DNA from: DATEMK01 sp035275625
Lineage (GTDB): Bacteria > Bacteroidota > Bacteroidia > AKYH767-A > OLB10
NCBI GenBank assembly: GCA_035275625.1
Contig: DATEMK010000104.1
Location: 1-12,742 of the forward strand
DNA length: 12,742 nucleotides
Reading direction: 5' to 3'
Every line of letters begins with the position of its first letter. Position 1 is the stretch's first letter. The position numbers and the translations under genes are program-made. Of this stretch, positions 5,974 to 12,742 are shown piece by piece. The notes beneath the pieces were generated by a model. It was given only the letters and a program-made list of their open reading frames with translations. It did no database searches and was not told the DNA's origin.

Positions 5974-8070
5974 ATGAAAAAAAATTTTACAATTTGCATA
6001 ATGCTGGTAATATCAGTATTATGGAGCATTGAAACAAATGCTCAATCTACTGCAGCAGATAATATTTGGACTTCAGTAAAATTTCTTGGATGGGGTGCCA
6101 CCTCAGGAGACTTGCCATTCAAGACAAACAACACAACGCGTATGACCTTGCAAAATACTACAGGTTATCTCGGCATCGGCACTTCCTTCTCTCCTGCTTA
6201 CAAGCTTGATGTAGATAACGGAGATATTAATCTGAATACCTCTACAAAAGGTTATCGCATAGGCGGTGATGTTATATTGAAAACCGGAGGTAGTAATAAC
6301 AATATTTTTGTGGGATATAATGCCGGGAATAATACCATGACCGCAGATTACAATACTATTGTTGGAAGAGGTGCAGGTTTTGCACTTTCCACAAGCCAGC
6401 AAAATACTTTTATAGGATACCAGGCTGGTAAATCTGCAACAACATATCATAATGCAGGCGATCCGGGTAATGTAGCTGTTGGATACCAGGCGTTGTATTC
6501 AAATCCTGACTTATTGTATAATACCGCCATAGGACACCAGGCGCTTTACCTCAGCAGTACTTGCCCTGATTGCTGGGATGGCCATAGTACTCTTAATACG
6601 GCTGTTGGATTCCAGGCCTTATATAGTTCGCAGGGTTACGGAGGTTGCGCCCTCGGATATAAGGCAGGATATAGTAATACAATCGGTTGCGGTGCCATTG
6701 CCATTGGTGAGGAAGCTCTGTTAAGCAATACAGAAGGGGATTATAATATAGCAATAGGCGCACACGCTTTGGCGACAGATAGTTTATTAGGCTGGAATGT
6801 GGCTGTAGGTAATTGGGCATTAAATGCGCATGGCAATACTCTCACTACTGGGTTCAGCAGTCATAATGTTGCAATTGGTAATTGGGCGCTTGAGCACAAT
6901 GATCCGACAACAACAAGCAATGGGCTATATAATACTGCTGTGGGTGATTATGCACTTAATGATAATACTACAGGAAGCTATAATACTATTGTCGGTTATG
7001 ATGCAGCGGAGGTAGCCACTACGGGAAGCTATAATTCCGGTTTAGGATTACAGGTATTAGGGAGCTTAACAACGGGCAAATATAATGCCGCCATAGGTTA
7101 TAGAGCAGGATACTCCATTACTACCGGTGACAGCAATGTTTTTGTCGGATATGGAGCTGATGCAAGCGGTACCGGTTTTGGCAACTTTCATAACTGTGCC
7201 GCTTTTGGGTATGGTGCTATTACTTTAGGAAGCGGTAAATTTTACTTTGGTAATGCAAATATTATAGGATTATGTACTGTAGCAGCGCCTCTATTTGCAG
7301 CGAGTGACGGACGGTTTAAAATAAATGTGAAAGAGAATGTGAGTGGTTTGGATTTTATCAATCGACTTCGTCCTGTTACTTATAATATGAATACTAAAGC
7401 CCTCGATGCATTTATGAATTCAAACAGACCGCAACAAAAGGATAGTTCCGGAAAAATAATCACTTTTCCCCCGGGAGATTTTACAGCATCAACTAATAGA
7501 ATTCATTCCGGCTTTATTGCTCAGGAAGTTGAACAGGCAGCTTTGGCATCTGGCTTTTCGTCTTCAATTATAAGCCTGCCTGACAATGAAAACGATCTTT
7601 ATGGGTTGTCTTATGCTGAATTTGTTGTCCCTCTCGTCAAAGCCGTGCAGGAACTTAATTCTAAAAACCAGGAACTTGACTCTAAAAACCAGGCATTGCA
7701 GGACCAGATTAATGCTCTGAAGTCAAATAATCCTCCTGCATCGGGACAGGGCAGCAATGAATCAGGTGAACAGCGAAATACAAGTTCAATTGAATTACAA
7801 AATTTACAAACATTGCAATTATTAGAGGCCGATCCGAATCCATTCAGCGAAAGCACAATGATTCGGTGGAACATTCCCAACGATTTTAAAGATGCAATGA
7901 TTTATTTTTACGATAACAGCGGAACACAAATAAATTCCTACAAGATTGAACAGAAGGGAAGCGGAGAATTACAAGTATTCGGAAGTAAACTATCTTCTGG
8001 AATTTATGTATATTCACTTATCGTTGATTCCAAACTTATTGATTCAAAAAAGCTCGTAAAAGCAAAGTAG
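5974..8070 (+). CDS. Secreted repeat protein with Peptidase_S74 chaperone domain and T9SS sorting domain
   Basis: Predicted cell-surface protein of 698 aa with no assigned role. In order: a signal peptide (residues 1-24, likely cut after NAQ or close by), an N-terminal segment, about 16 short repeats of the form N-x-x-x-G-x-x-A-G/L (110-395), a Peptidase_S74 domain (about 442-560), a coiled coil with seven-residue units NSKNQEL, DSKNQAL, QDQINAL (562-582), a polar linker, and a T9SS type A C-terminal domain (about 616-698, LEADPNPFSESTMIRW...GIYVYSLI...KKLVKAK). S74 domains are intramolecular chaperones that trimerise phage tail spikes and then cut themselves off. The SDxRxK motif with Ser444, Asp445 and Lys449 matches the cleavage residues of endosialidase as I recall it. 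The repeats resemble YadA-type beta-roll heads. It starts at ATG 5974, 281 bp after the LytTR stop, and ends at a strong terminator. Confidence 0.87.
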   Translation: MKKNFTICIMLVISVLWSIETNAQSTAADNIWTSVKFLGWGATSGDLPFKTNNTTRMTLQNTTGYLGIGTSFSPAYKLDVDNGDINLNTSTKGYRIGGDVILKTGGSNNNIFVGYNAGNNTMTADYNTIVGRGAGFALSTSQQNTFIGYQAGKSATTYHNAGDPGNVAVGYQALYSNPDLLYNTAIGHQALYLSSTCPDCWDGHSTLNTAVGFQALYSSQGYGGCALGYKAGYSNTIGCGAIAIGEEALLSNTEGDYNIAIGAHALATDSLLGWNVAVGNWALNAHGNTLTTGFSSHNVAIGNWALEHNDPTTTSNGLYNTAVGDYALNDNTTGSYNTIVGYDAAEVATTGSYNSGLGLQVLGSLTTGKYNAAIGYRAGYSITTGDSNVFVGYGADASGTGFGNFHNCAAFGYGAITLGSGKFYFGNANIIGLCTVAAPLFAASDGRFKINVKENVSGLDFINRLRPVTYNMNTKALDAFMNSNRPQQKDSSGKIITFPPGDFTASTNRIHSGFIAQEVEQAALASGFSSSIISLPDNENDLYGLSYAEFVVPLVKAVQELNSKNQELDSKNQALQDQINALKSNNPPASGQGSNESGEQRNTSSIELQNLQTLQLLEADPNPFSESTMIRWNIPNDFKDAMIYFYDNSGTQINSYKIEQKGSGELQVFGSKLSSGIYVYSLIVDSKLIDSKKLVKAK
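6301..7158 (+). repeat. Coding repeats, about 16 copies of a 9-residue Asn/Gly motif
   Basis: Within the S74 protein, units such as NIFVGYNAG, NTIVGRGAG, NTFIGYQAG, NVAVGYQAL, NTAIGHQAL, NTAVGFQAL, NVAVGNWAL, NVAIGNWAL, NTAVGDYAL and NAAIGYRAG recur with spacers of about 5-25 residues, many containing TTGSYN or similar. The DNA is not strictly repeated, so the copies have diverged under protein-level selection. The pattern fits a trimeric beta-roll stalk or head. Confidence 0.8.
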
Positions 8071-8133
8071 AAATTGCACATTTGGTTGTTTTTGCAATTC
8101 GTTCTGGTATCAAAGTTCAAAAACAATTCAAAC

Positions 8134-8165
8134 AAAAAGCCCGTTCTTGCAGGAACGGGCTTTTT
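8134..8165 (+). terminator. Bidirectional rho-independent terminator
   Basis: GCCCGTTC (8139-8146) pairs perfectly with GAACGGGC (8153-8160) around a 6-nt TTGCAG loop, followed by TTTTT (8161-8165). AAAAA at 8134-8138 supplies a T-run on the minus strand, so it can stop transcription from both sides. It lies 63 bp after the S74 gene stop and also faces the end of the LolA-like gene. Confidence 0.92.
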
Positions 8166-8264
8166 AATTTCAGAAAAAAATTTATTTCTACCGTTACCGG
8201 AGGTAGTTCCATCGCCTTAGGCGGGACAAAAACATAAAATATTGATAATTCAATGCGTCATCAA

Positions 8265-8404
8265 AACCTTATTACCTTAGTAGAATAAATCGCAGTTGCT
8301 TAATTTAACCTTATTACCTTATTCGGTATCCCGCAGTATTCGCTGAATAAGCTAATAAGGTTTAAGCAAACGTTCATTTCCGCCTAAAGCGGATAATAAG
8401 GTTT
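8265..8404. repeat. Nested inverted repeats built on AACCTTATTA
   Basis: AACCTTATTACCTTA occurs exactly twice (8265-8279 and 8307-8321), and its partial inverse TAATAAGGTTT twice (8353-8363 and 8394-8404). The inner pair extends to an 18-bp stem, AACCTTATTACCTTATTC (8307-8324) against GAATAAGCTAATAAGGTT (8345-8362), with 17 of 18 positions paired and a 20-bp loop. No T-run follows. The layout suggests a palindromic repeat element, with the stem possibly protecting the 3' end of the LolA-like mRNA. Confidence 0.7.
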
Positions 8405-8422
8405 CTGAATTTATGCAGCGCG

Positions 8423-9052
8423 CTAAAAATTAATAAACAGTTCCTCCCTTAAATTTGTATTCACAGTATCATTAAAAAACTTCATAATACTTTTATCGCC
8501 CGACTTTTCGTAAAAAGCAAGCTCTTTCAGGCGCATCGTTTTTTTTGAAAAAGTCAGCTGGATACTGTCAAATACGGATGCAAGCCGTTTATTTTTCGGA
8601 ACCAGCTTTACAAGATAAATATCATCATTATAAAAATAAACCGGGGTATATGCTTTATTGGTATTGAACTCACCGTTAACAAGCGTCAGCATCATTTCTT
8701 TTATTCTTCCGATCACCTGGTTAAAAGAAGAAACATCCTTTTCCTTTTCTTGCTCTTTTATTTTTACTTTATCCCCGTTAACAAGAAAAATATACTGCGA
8801 AGGCGCGCTCTTTTCCCACCGCATTTTATTTTCTTTTTTATAATAAAAAACGCCTGTTGATTTTACCGGCTCTTTTAAATAAGAAAGAAACTTTTCCTCT
8901 GTAAAATCCGCTTTTATAGATTGAGTAGTTGTTGAAACTTCTTTAAGTTTGGAAAGAAACTCCTTTTCATCAGTTAAAGGTTTCACATCCTGCCCAAAAA
9001 GCAGCCGCGCAGAAAATCCAAATAGTAAGAGCAACAAATTTTGTTTTCCCAT
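8423..9052 (-). CDS. LolA-like outer-membrane lipoprotein carrier protein
   Basis: Periplasmic carrier of 209 aa in the LolA family, which shuttles lipidated cargo from the inner to the outer membrane. A signal peptide covers residues 1-20 (LLLLLFGFSARLLFG, cut before Gln21). The mature part has the family pattern: QSIKADFTEEKFL (44-56), STGVFYYKKENKMRWE (65-80), PSQYIFLVNGDKVKI, and a late TFSKKTMRLKELAFYEKSGD strand pair. LolA paralogues are regular members of aryl-polyene and flexirubin clusters, where the cargo is probably the acylated pigment; that role is inferred here. It begins at ATG 9052 and diverges from the exporter gene across 119 bp. A separate housekeeping lolA would be expected elsewhere in the genome. 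Confidence 0.9.
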   Translation of the reverse strand: MGKQNLLLLLFGFSARLLFGQDVKPLTDEKEFLSKLKEVSTTTQSIKADFTEEKFLSYLKEPVKSTGVFYYKKENKMRWEKSAPSQYIFLVNGDKVKIKEQEKEKDVSSFNQVIGRIKEMMLTLVNGEFNTNKAYTPVYFYNDDIYLVKLVPKNKRLASVFDSIQLTFSKKTMRLKELAFYEKSGDKSIMKFFNDTVNTNLREELFINF

Positions 9053-9077
9053 TAAATTAAATTTTAATCATCAATCC

Positions 9078-9098
9078 CCCAATGCCCAATGCCCAATG
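9078..9098. repeat. Three tandem CCCAATG units
   Basis: CCCAATG is repeated perfectly three times (9078-9084, 9085-9091, 9092-9098) in the short divergent gap between the LolA-like and exporter genes. It may be a slippage product; it lies in the likely LolA leader. Confidence 0.6.
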
Positions 9099-9109
9099 AC
9101 CATGACACC

Positions 9110-9117
9110 CAAAAGTA
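9110..9117 (-). promoter_or_regulatory. Possible -7 box for the LolA-like gene
   Basis: On the minus strand the sequence reads TACTTTTG, an exact match to TAnnTTTG, about 58 bp upstream of the LolA-like ATG. No good -33 TTTG lies at the standard spacing. For the opposite gene the nearest plus-strand candidate is TAATTTCG at 9118-9125, one base off. Confidence 0.35.
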
Positions 9118-9171
9118 TTAATTTCGCTTCCTTTTCATGTGAAAAACAAATTAATCCCTTAAATATTCATT

Positions 9172-12100
9172 TTGCTCTTAGGAAATTTTCTAAACAAATT
9201 CAACAGCTTTTGGCTGCGGAATAAAATTTTATTTTTCTTCTCCCTGCTGCTTTTTCTCGGAGTTGCAGCAGCAGGAATTTTACGTTTAAAAATAAGCGAA
9301 AGTATTTTTTCAACCTTGCCCAAAGGAGAATCTTTCGCACAATTTAACAAGCTTATTGAAAGTAAAAATATTGTCAACCAGGTTGTATTTTCAATCAAAC
9401 CTGCAAAGGAGACTGACGCTGATGAAATTCAGCAAACGTTGGATGTTTTCGGAGATTCTTTAAAAAGAGTTTCCGGAAATTTATTGACAGACGTTGCAAC
9501 CACCCGGCCGGATGTAGAGCAGCAGGTATATTCTTATTATTATTCCAACTTTCCATTTTTAATTGATTCCGCTTATTATAAATTAATTGATGAAAAATTA
9601 TTGAAGGATTCCATTTCGGAATCTGTCAATGCTTCTTACAGGCAATTAATTTCTCCCGGCAGCCCTTTTCTGAAACAATTTATTTTAAATGATCCGCTTT
9701 TTATCTCAGGAAAGTTTTTCCAAGAATTGAACAGCATCAATAACTCGCAGGGATTTATTGTAGATGACGGTATTGTTTATTCAAAAGATAAAAAGCAAAT
9801 TTTTATAACAGCTAAAACCACTTTTGATAAAAGTGATTCTGAAAAAAATATTTTGCTGTATAAAAAGCTCCATCAATTTGAAAAAAGCTGGAACGAAAAA
9901 TATCCGGACAATCCTTTTGATTTTTTCGGAACATTTGAAATTGCAGCAGAAAATGCCATGCAGGTAACCTCAGATGCTATGACTACTTTGGTGATCGCAC
10001 TGATTCTTATTGTACTCATACTTTTTATTTATTACCGCAGGTTATTAATTCCCCTGTATTTTATCCTGCCGGCTGTATTTGGAAGCCTGTTTGCATTGGG
10101 AATAATCGGTTTTTTCAAACCTGAAGTTTCAGCCATTTCTTTATCCACAAGCGCTGTTCTGCTGGGAATTATTTTAGATTATGCGTTTCATTTTTTCACT
10201 CACATCAGGCATACACGATCCATTTCTTTAACGGTAAAAGAAATGAGTGCGCCTATGATAATTGGCAGCTTTACAACTATTACCGCATTCTCCGCTTTGC
10301 TGTTTACCAACTCGCAGGTGCTTAAGGATTTTGGATTATTCGCTGCACTTAGTTTATCTGCCGCTGCATTTTTCACGCTCACAGGGCTTCCTGTCCTTCT
10401 CAAGATATTCAGGTTCGATTATAAAAACATGCCCGCTGAATTTACTTTTTTTAAATTACCTGTAATTGGATTCTCTCCAAAAATCAAGTACGCATGTTTA
10501 CTGATTATTGCACTCCTTACTGTTGTTCTCTTTTTCCCGGCAAACAACATAAAGTTTGACAGCGATTTGGAAAACCTGAGCTATCATACACAGGATTTAA
10601 AACTCAAGGAGCAGGAGCTTGTGGGAATTAACCCGCAGTTTGAAAAGAAAATTTATTTGTTTGTCGAGAACGAAAATTTTGAAAACGCTGCAACTGCAAA
10701 TTTTTATTTGTTTGAAAAGTTAACTGATCTGAAAAAACACAATGAGGTAAATAATTTTTTATCTGCAGCGCCTTTTTTTATTCCGGAAAATGTAAAAACC
10801 CAAAGAGCAGCACAATGGAAAAACTATTGGAATAATCATAAAGAAAATGTTTTTGAAGAAGTGGATCAGCATGCAGGTAAGTTAGGTTTTAATACAAATG
10901 CTTTTAACGGATTTAAGGATTGGATTAATCTTAATTATTTTTCTGAAATAAATAAGGATTCGTTGGTGCGCTTGCTTTCGCTCGATAACCTGGTTGATAC
11001 GCAGAATGGAAAAACAAGATTTATTTCAACGATTGTTGTAAAAAACGAAAACCTTGTTCACGTAAAATCACAGCTAAGAGCAATTAAAGGAGTTGATGTA
11101 TTTGATAATTCAGAAACGGCATCTTCGATGCTTTCACTGGTAAAAAATGATTTTAATTACCTGCTCCTGGCATCCTCGCTCATTGTGTTTTTCACCATGC
11201 TGCTAATTTATGGAAGGATTGAACTTACGCTTCTTACATTTTTGCCCATGCTCGTGAGCTGGATCTGGATATTGGGCATCGCATCATTGCTTGATATTAA
11301 ATTCAATTTTGTGAATGTTGTTATTGCAACTTTTATTTTCGGATTGGGTGATGATTTCTGCATTTTTATCACAGACGGATTATTGCATAAATACAAATAC
11401 GGAAAAAATACTTTAAGCTCATACCGGGCGGGCATCATACTTTCAGCCATTTCCACTATTGTCGGAACGGGAGTTTTATTTTTTGCAAAGCATCCGGCCA
11501 TTCATTCTGTTGCTGCAATAAGCGTCTTGGGAATAACCATCATTTTATTCATATCATTTGTTTTCCAGCCTGTCATATTTGACTTGTTTGTGCAAAAAAG
11601 AATTGAACGGAAAAAAACTCCTGTTTCTCTTTTTACATTTATAATTTCAGTTATTGAATTTTCGTATTTCGTTGTCGGATGTATTTTATTTTATTTTATA
11701 GGGTTTATTTTAATAAGCTTGCCGTTGGCAAAAAAGAAAAAACGGGAAATGATGAATGTCTGCCTATCATTTTTTGCGATGACAGTTCTTTATATTGGCA
11801 TTCATGTACGCAAGCAAATTTTTGACAGGCAAAATTTACAAATCAAAAAACCTTCCATCATTATTGCCAATCATTCTTCTTTTCTTGATATACTTCTAAT
11901 GATCATGCTGCATCCGAAAATTATTATTTTGGTGAAAGACTGGGTGTATAATTCTCCGTTATTTGGTTATTTTGTCCGCTATGCGGGATACATTTACACG
12001 GAAACAGGGACGGAGCAAAATCTTGAAGAAATAAAAAAAAGAATTGCTGACGGGTATTCTCTTGTAATTTTCCCTGAAGGAACCCGTTCACCGGATGGAG

Positions 12101-12742
12101 AAATTAAACGTTTTCATAAAGGAGCATTTTACTTAGCGCAGCAGCTGGAGATAGATATAACCCCGGTACTGATTCATGGTGCAAGTTATACTTTGCCTAA
12201 AGGCGAGTTTTTAGTAAAGCATGGTGAGCTTAATTTAAAAATACTGCCCCGGATAAAATTTGAGGATAAATCTTATGGCGAAACCTACAGGGACAGGGCA
12301 AAAAATATTACGGCCTATTTTAAACACCGGCACAAATTATTCACTGACGAAAGGGAATCTGCAAAATATCTCTGGAACCGGGTGTTTCAAAATTATATTT
12401 TCAAGGGTCCCGTGCTGGAGTGGTATATTCGCATCAAATGGAAATTAGAGTCGGATAATTTTCAACAGTATCATGAAATAATCGGGAACCGCGAAAATAT
12501 AACCGACATGGGATGCGGATATGGTTATTTATCATTTTATCTCCATTATAAAAACCCTGACCGGAAAATCCTTGGAATTGATTATGATGATGAAAAGATT
12601 GAAATTGCGAATAATAATTTTGATAAAACTGCTAACCTGCAATTTGAATCTGCAGACATTACAGAGTACAAGTTTAAAGAAAAGCAGGATGTTATTTTTA
12701 TGAATGATGTGCTGCATTATTTAACCGAACAAAGTCAAAAAA
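9172..12742 (+). CDS. Trifunctional MMPL exporter / PlsC-like acyltransferase / SAM methyltransferase, 3' end cut by window edge
   Basis: One uninterrupted reading frame of at least 1190 codons, translated by hand, still open at the right edge. Part 1 (about residues 1-810) is an MMPL/RND-type exporter: a first membrane segment at 19-36, a periplasmic domain to about 270, membrane bundles near 271-420 and 664-805, and the paired proton-relay motifs GIILDYAFHF (D336, Y337) and GLGDDFCIF (D728). After two or more extra membrane segments (824-880) comes part 2, a PlsC-like acyltransferase with NHSSFLD (H901, D906) and FPEGTRS (967-973). Part 3 is a class I methyltransferase with motif I DMGCGYG (1112-1118), acidic D1137 (GIDYDD) and DVIFMNDVLHYL, then truncation. 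No in-frame ATG exists before residue 263; the frame opens after TAA 9160-9162 and TTG 9172 is the best start. This fusion is a known flexirubin-cluster type and should export and tailor the polyene lipid. Confidence 0.88.
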   Translation, partial: MLLGNFLNKFNSFWLRNKILFFFSLLLFLGVAAAGILRLKISESIFSTLPKGESFAQFNKLIESKNIVNQVVFSIKPAKETDADEIQQTLDVFGDSLKRVSGNLLTDVATTRPDVEQQVYSYYYSNFPFLIDSAYYKLIDEKLLKDSISESVNASYRQLISPGSPFLKQFILNDPLFISGKFFQELNSINNSQGFIVDDGIVYSKDKKQIFITAKTTFDKSDSEKNILLYKKLHQFEKSWNEKYPDNPFDFFGTFEIAAENAMQVTSDAMTTLVIALILIVLILFIYYRRLLIPLYFILPAVFGSLFALGIIGFFKPEVSAISLSTSAVLLGIILDYAFHFFTHIRHTRSISLTVKEMSAPMIIGSFTTITAFSALLFTNSQVLKDFGLFAALSLSAAAFFTLTGLPVLLKIFRFDYKNMPAEFTFFKLPVIGFSPKIKYACLLIIALLTVVLFFPANNIKFDSDLENLSYHTQDLKLKEQELVGINPQFEKKIYLFVENENFENAATANFYLFEKLTDLKKHNEVNNFLSAAPFFIPENVKTQRAAQWKNYWNNHKENVFEEVDQHAGKLGFNTNAFNGFKDWINLNYFSEINKDSLVRLLSLDNLVDTQNGKTRFISTIVVKNENLVHVKSQLRAIKGVDVFDNSETASSMLSLVKNDFNYLLLASSLIVFFTMLLIYGRIELTLLTFLPMLVSWIWILGIASLLDIKFNFVNVVIATFIFGLGDDFCIFITDGLLHKYKYGKNTLSSYRAGIILSAISTIVGTGVLFFAKHPAIHSVAAISVLGITIILFISFVFQPVIFDLFVQKRIERKKTPVSLFTFIISVIEFSYFVVGCILFYFIGFILISLPLAKKKKREMMNVCLSFFAMTVLYIGIHVRKQIFDRQNLQIKKPSIIIANHSSFLDILLMIMLHPKIIILVKDWVYNSPLFGYFVRYAGYIYTETGTEQNLEEIKKRIADGYSLVIFPEGTRSPDGEIKRFHKGAFYLAQQLEIDITPVLIHGASYTLPKGEFLVKHGELNLKILPRIKFEDKSYGETYRDRAKNITAYFKHRHKLFTDERESAKYLWNRVFQNYIFKGPVLEWYIRIKWKLESDNFQQYHEIIGNRENITDMGCGYGYLSFYLHYKNPDRKILGIDYDDEKIEIANNNFDKTANLQFESADITEYKFKEKQDVIFMNDVLHYLTEQSQK

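Larger units (their letters stand above)
8071..8422. other. Convergent intergenic region with terminator and repeat block
   Basis: 352 bp between the converging 3' ends of the S74 gene and the LolA-like gene. It holds a strong bidirectional terminator (8134-8165), small hairpins including CGCCTTAGGCG (8213-8223) and TCCGC/GCGGA (8379-8393), and four copies of an AAACCTTATTA-type word in two orientations. I see no coding sequence. The density of palindromes suggests a REP-like or MITE-like remnant. Confidence 0.65.

Noticed and set aside
5974..8070. Prophage tail fibre gene
   Set aside because: The S74 domain and repeats look phage-like, but the signal peptide, T9SS sorting domain and lack of any phage gene nearby indicate a bacterial secreted protein.
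8949..9224. Plus-strand frame of 91 codons crossing the LolA and exporter starts
   Set aside because: It runs antisense through the LolA signal peptide and out of frame with the exporter. An internal ATG at 9102 was considered as the exporter start, but the frames do not join without a shift.
1..12742. tRNA, rRNA, insertion sequences or integrase genes
   Set aside because: I looked on both strands and saw no cloverleaf, rRNA-like stretch, transposase motif or attachment-site pair.

Overview
The window looks like a piece of a Bacteroidota chromosome, and most of it is part of a flexirubin / aryl-polyene type pigment locus. Four things point to Bacteroidota: AT-rich DNA with few Shine-Dalgarno sites, matches to the phylum's TAnnTTTG -7 promoter element, a type IX secretion (T9SS) C-terminal sorting domain on a secreted protein, and a tyrosine/histidine ammonia-lyase that resembles the Flavobacterium johnsoniae enzyme as I recall it. 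I ran no searches; family calls rest on motifs and remembered family sequences.

Left arm (1-4967, minus strand, read right to left): ammonia-lyase, FabG-type ketoreductase, ketosynthase, acyl carrier protein, and an LpxL/HtrB-like acyltransferase that runs off the left edge. The lyase would supply a 4-coumaroyl-type starter. Ketosynthase, reductase and carrier protein belong to the chain-extending set, and the acyltransferase may esterify the product or move it to its lipid acceptor. The last three genes are tightly packed (7-nt gap, then an ATGA overlap). FabG and the lyase are preceded by gaps holding short repeats. Dehydratase, thioesterase, the second ketosynthase and dialkylresorcinol genes, which flexirubin clusters also carry, are not in the window.

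Middle (4968-8422): a stretch that does not look biosynthetic. Divergent from the lyase is a 120-aa protein that is almost entirely one LytTR DNA-binding domain, a candidate local regulator. Its likely leader holds two strong inverted repeats behind a perfect TAnnTTTG box. Next comes a 698-aa secreted protein with a signal peptide, about 16 short Asn/Gly repeats, a Peptidase_S74 intramolecular chaperone domain with its self-cleavage residues, a coiled coil and a T9SS sorting domain. A strong bidirectional terminator and a palindromic repeat block follow.

Right arm (8423-12742): an export module. A LolA-like periplasmic carrier on the minus strand diverges from a very long plus-strand gene that starts at a TTG and is still open at the right edge after about 1190 codons. 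That gene encodes three joined parts: an MMPL/RND-type exporter, a PlsC-like acyltransferase and a SAM-dependent methyltransferase. Together with the left-edge acyltransferase these fit the acylation, methylation and outer-membrane delivery of an aryl-polyene lipid.

The items most worth a second look are the lone LytTR protein with its structured leader, the S74 plus T9SS-sorting architecture, the loss of the usual FabG active-site Asn, and the TTG-started trifunctional fusion.
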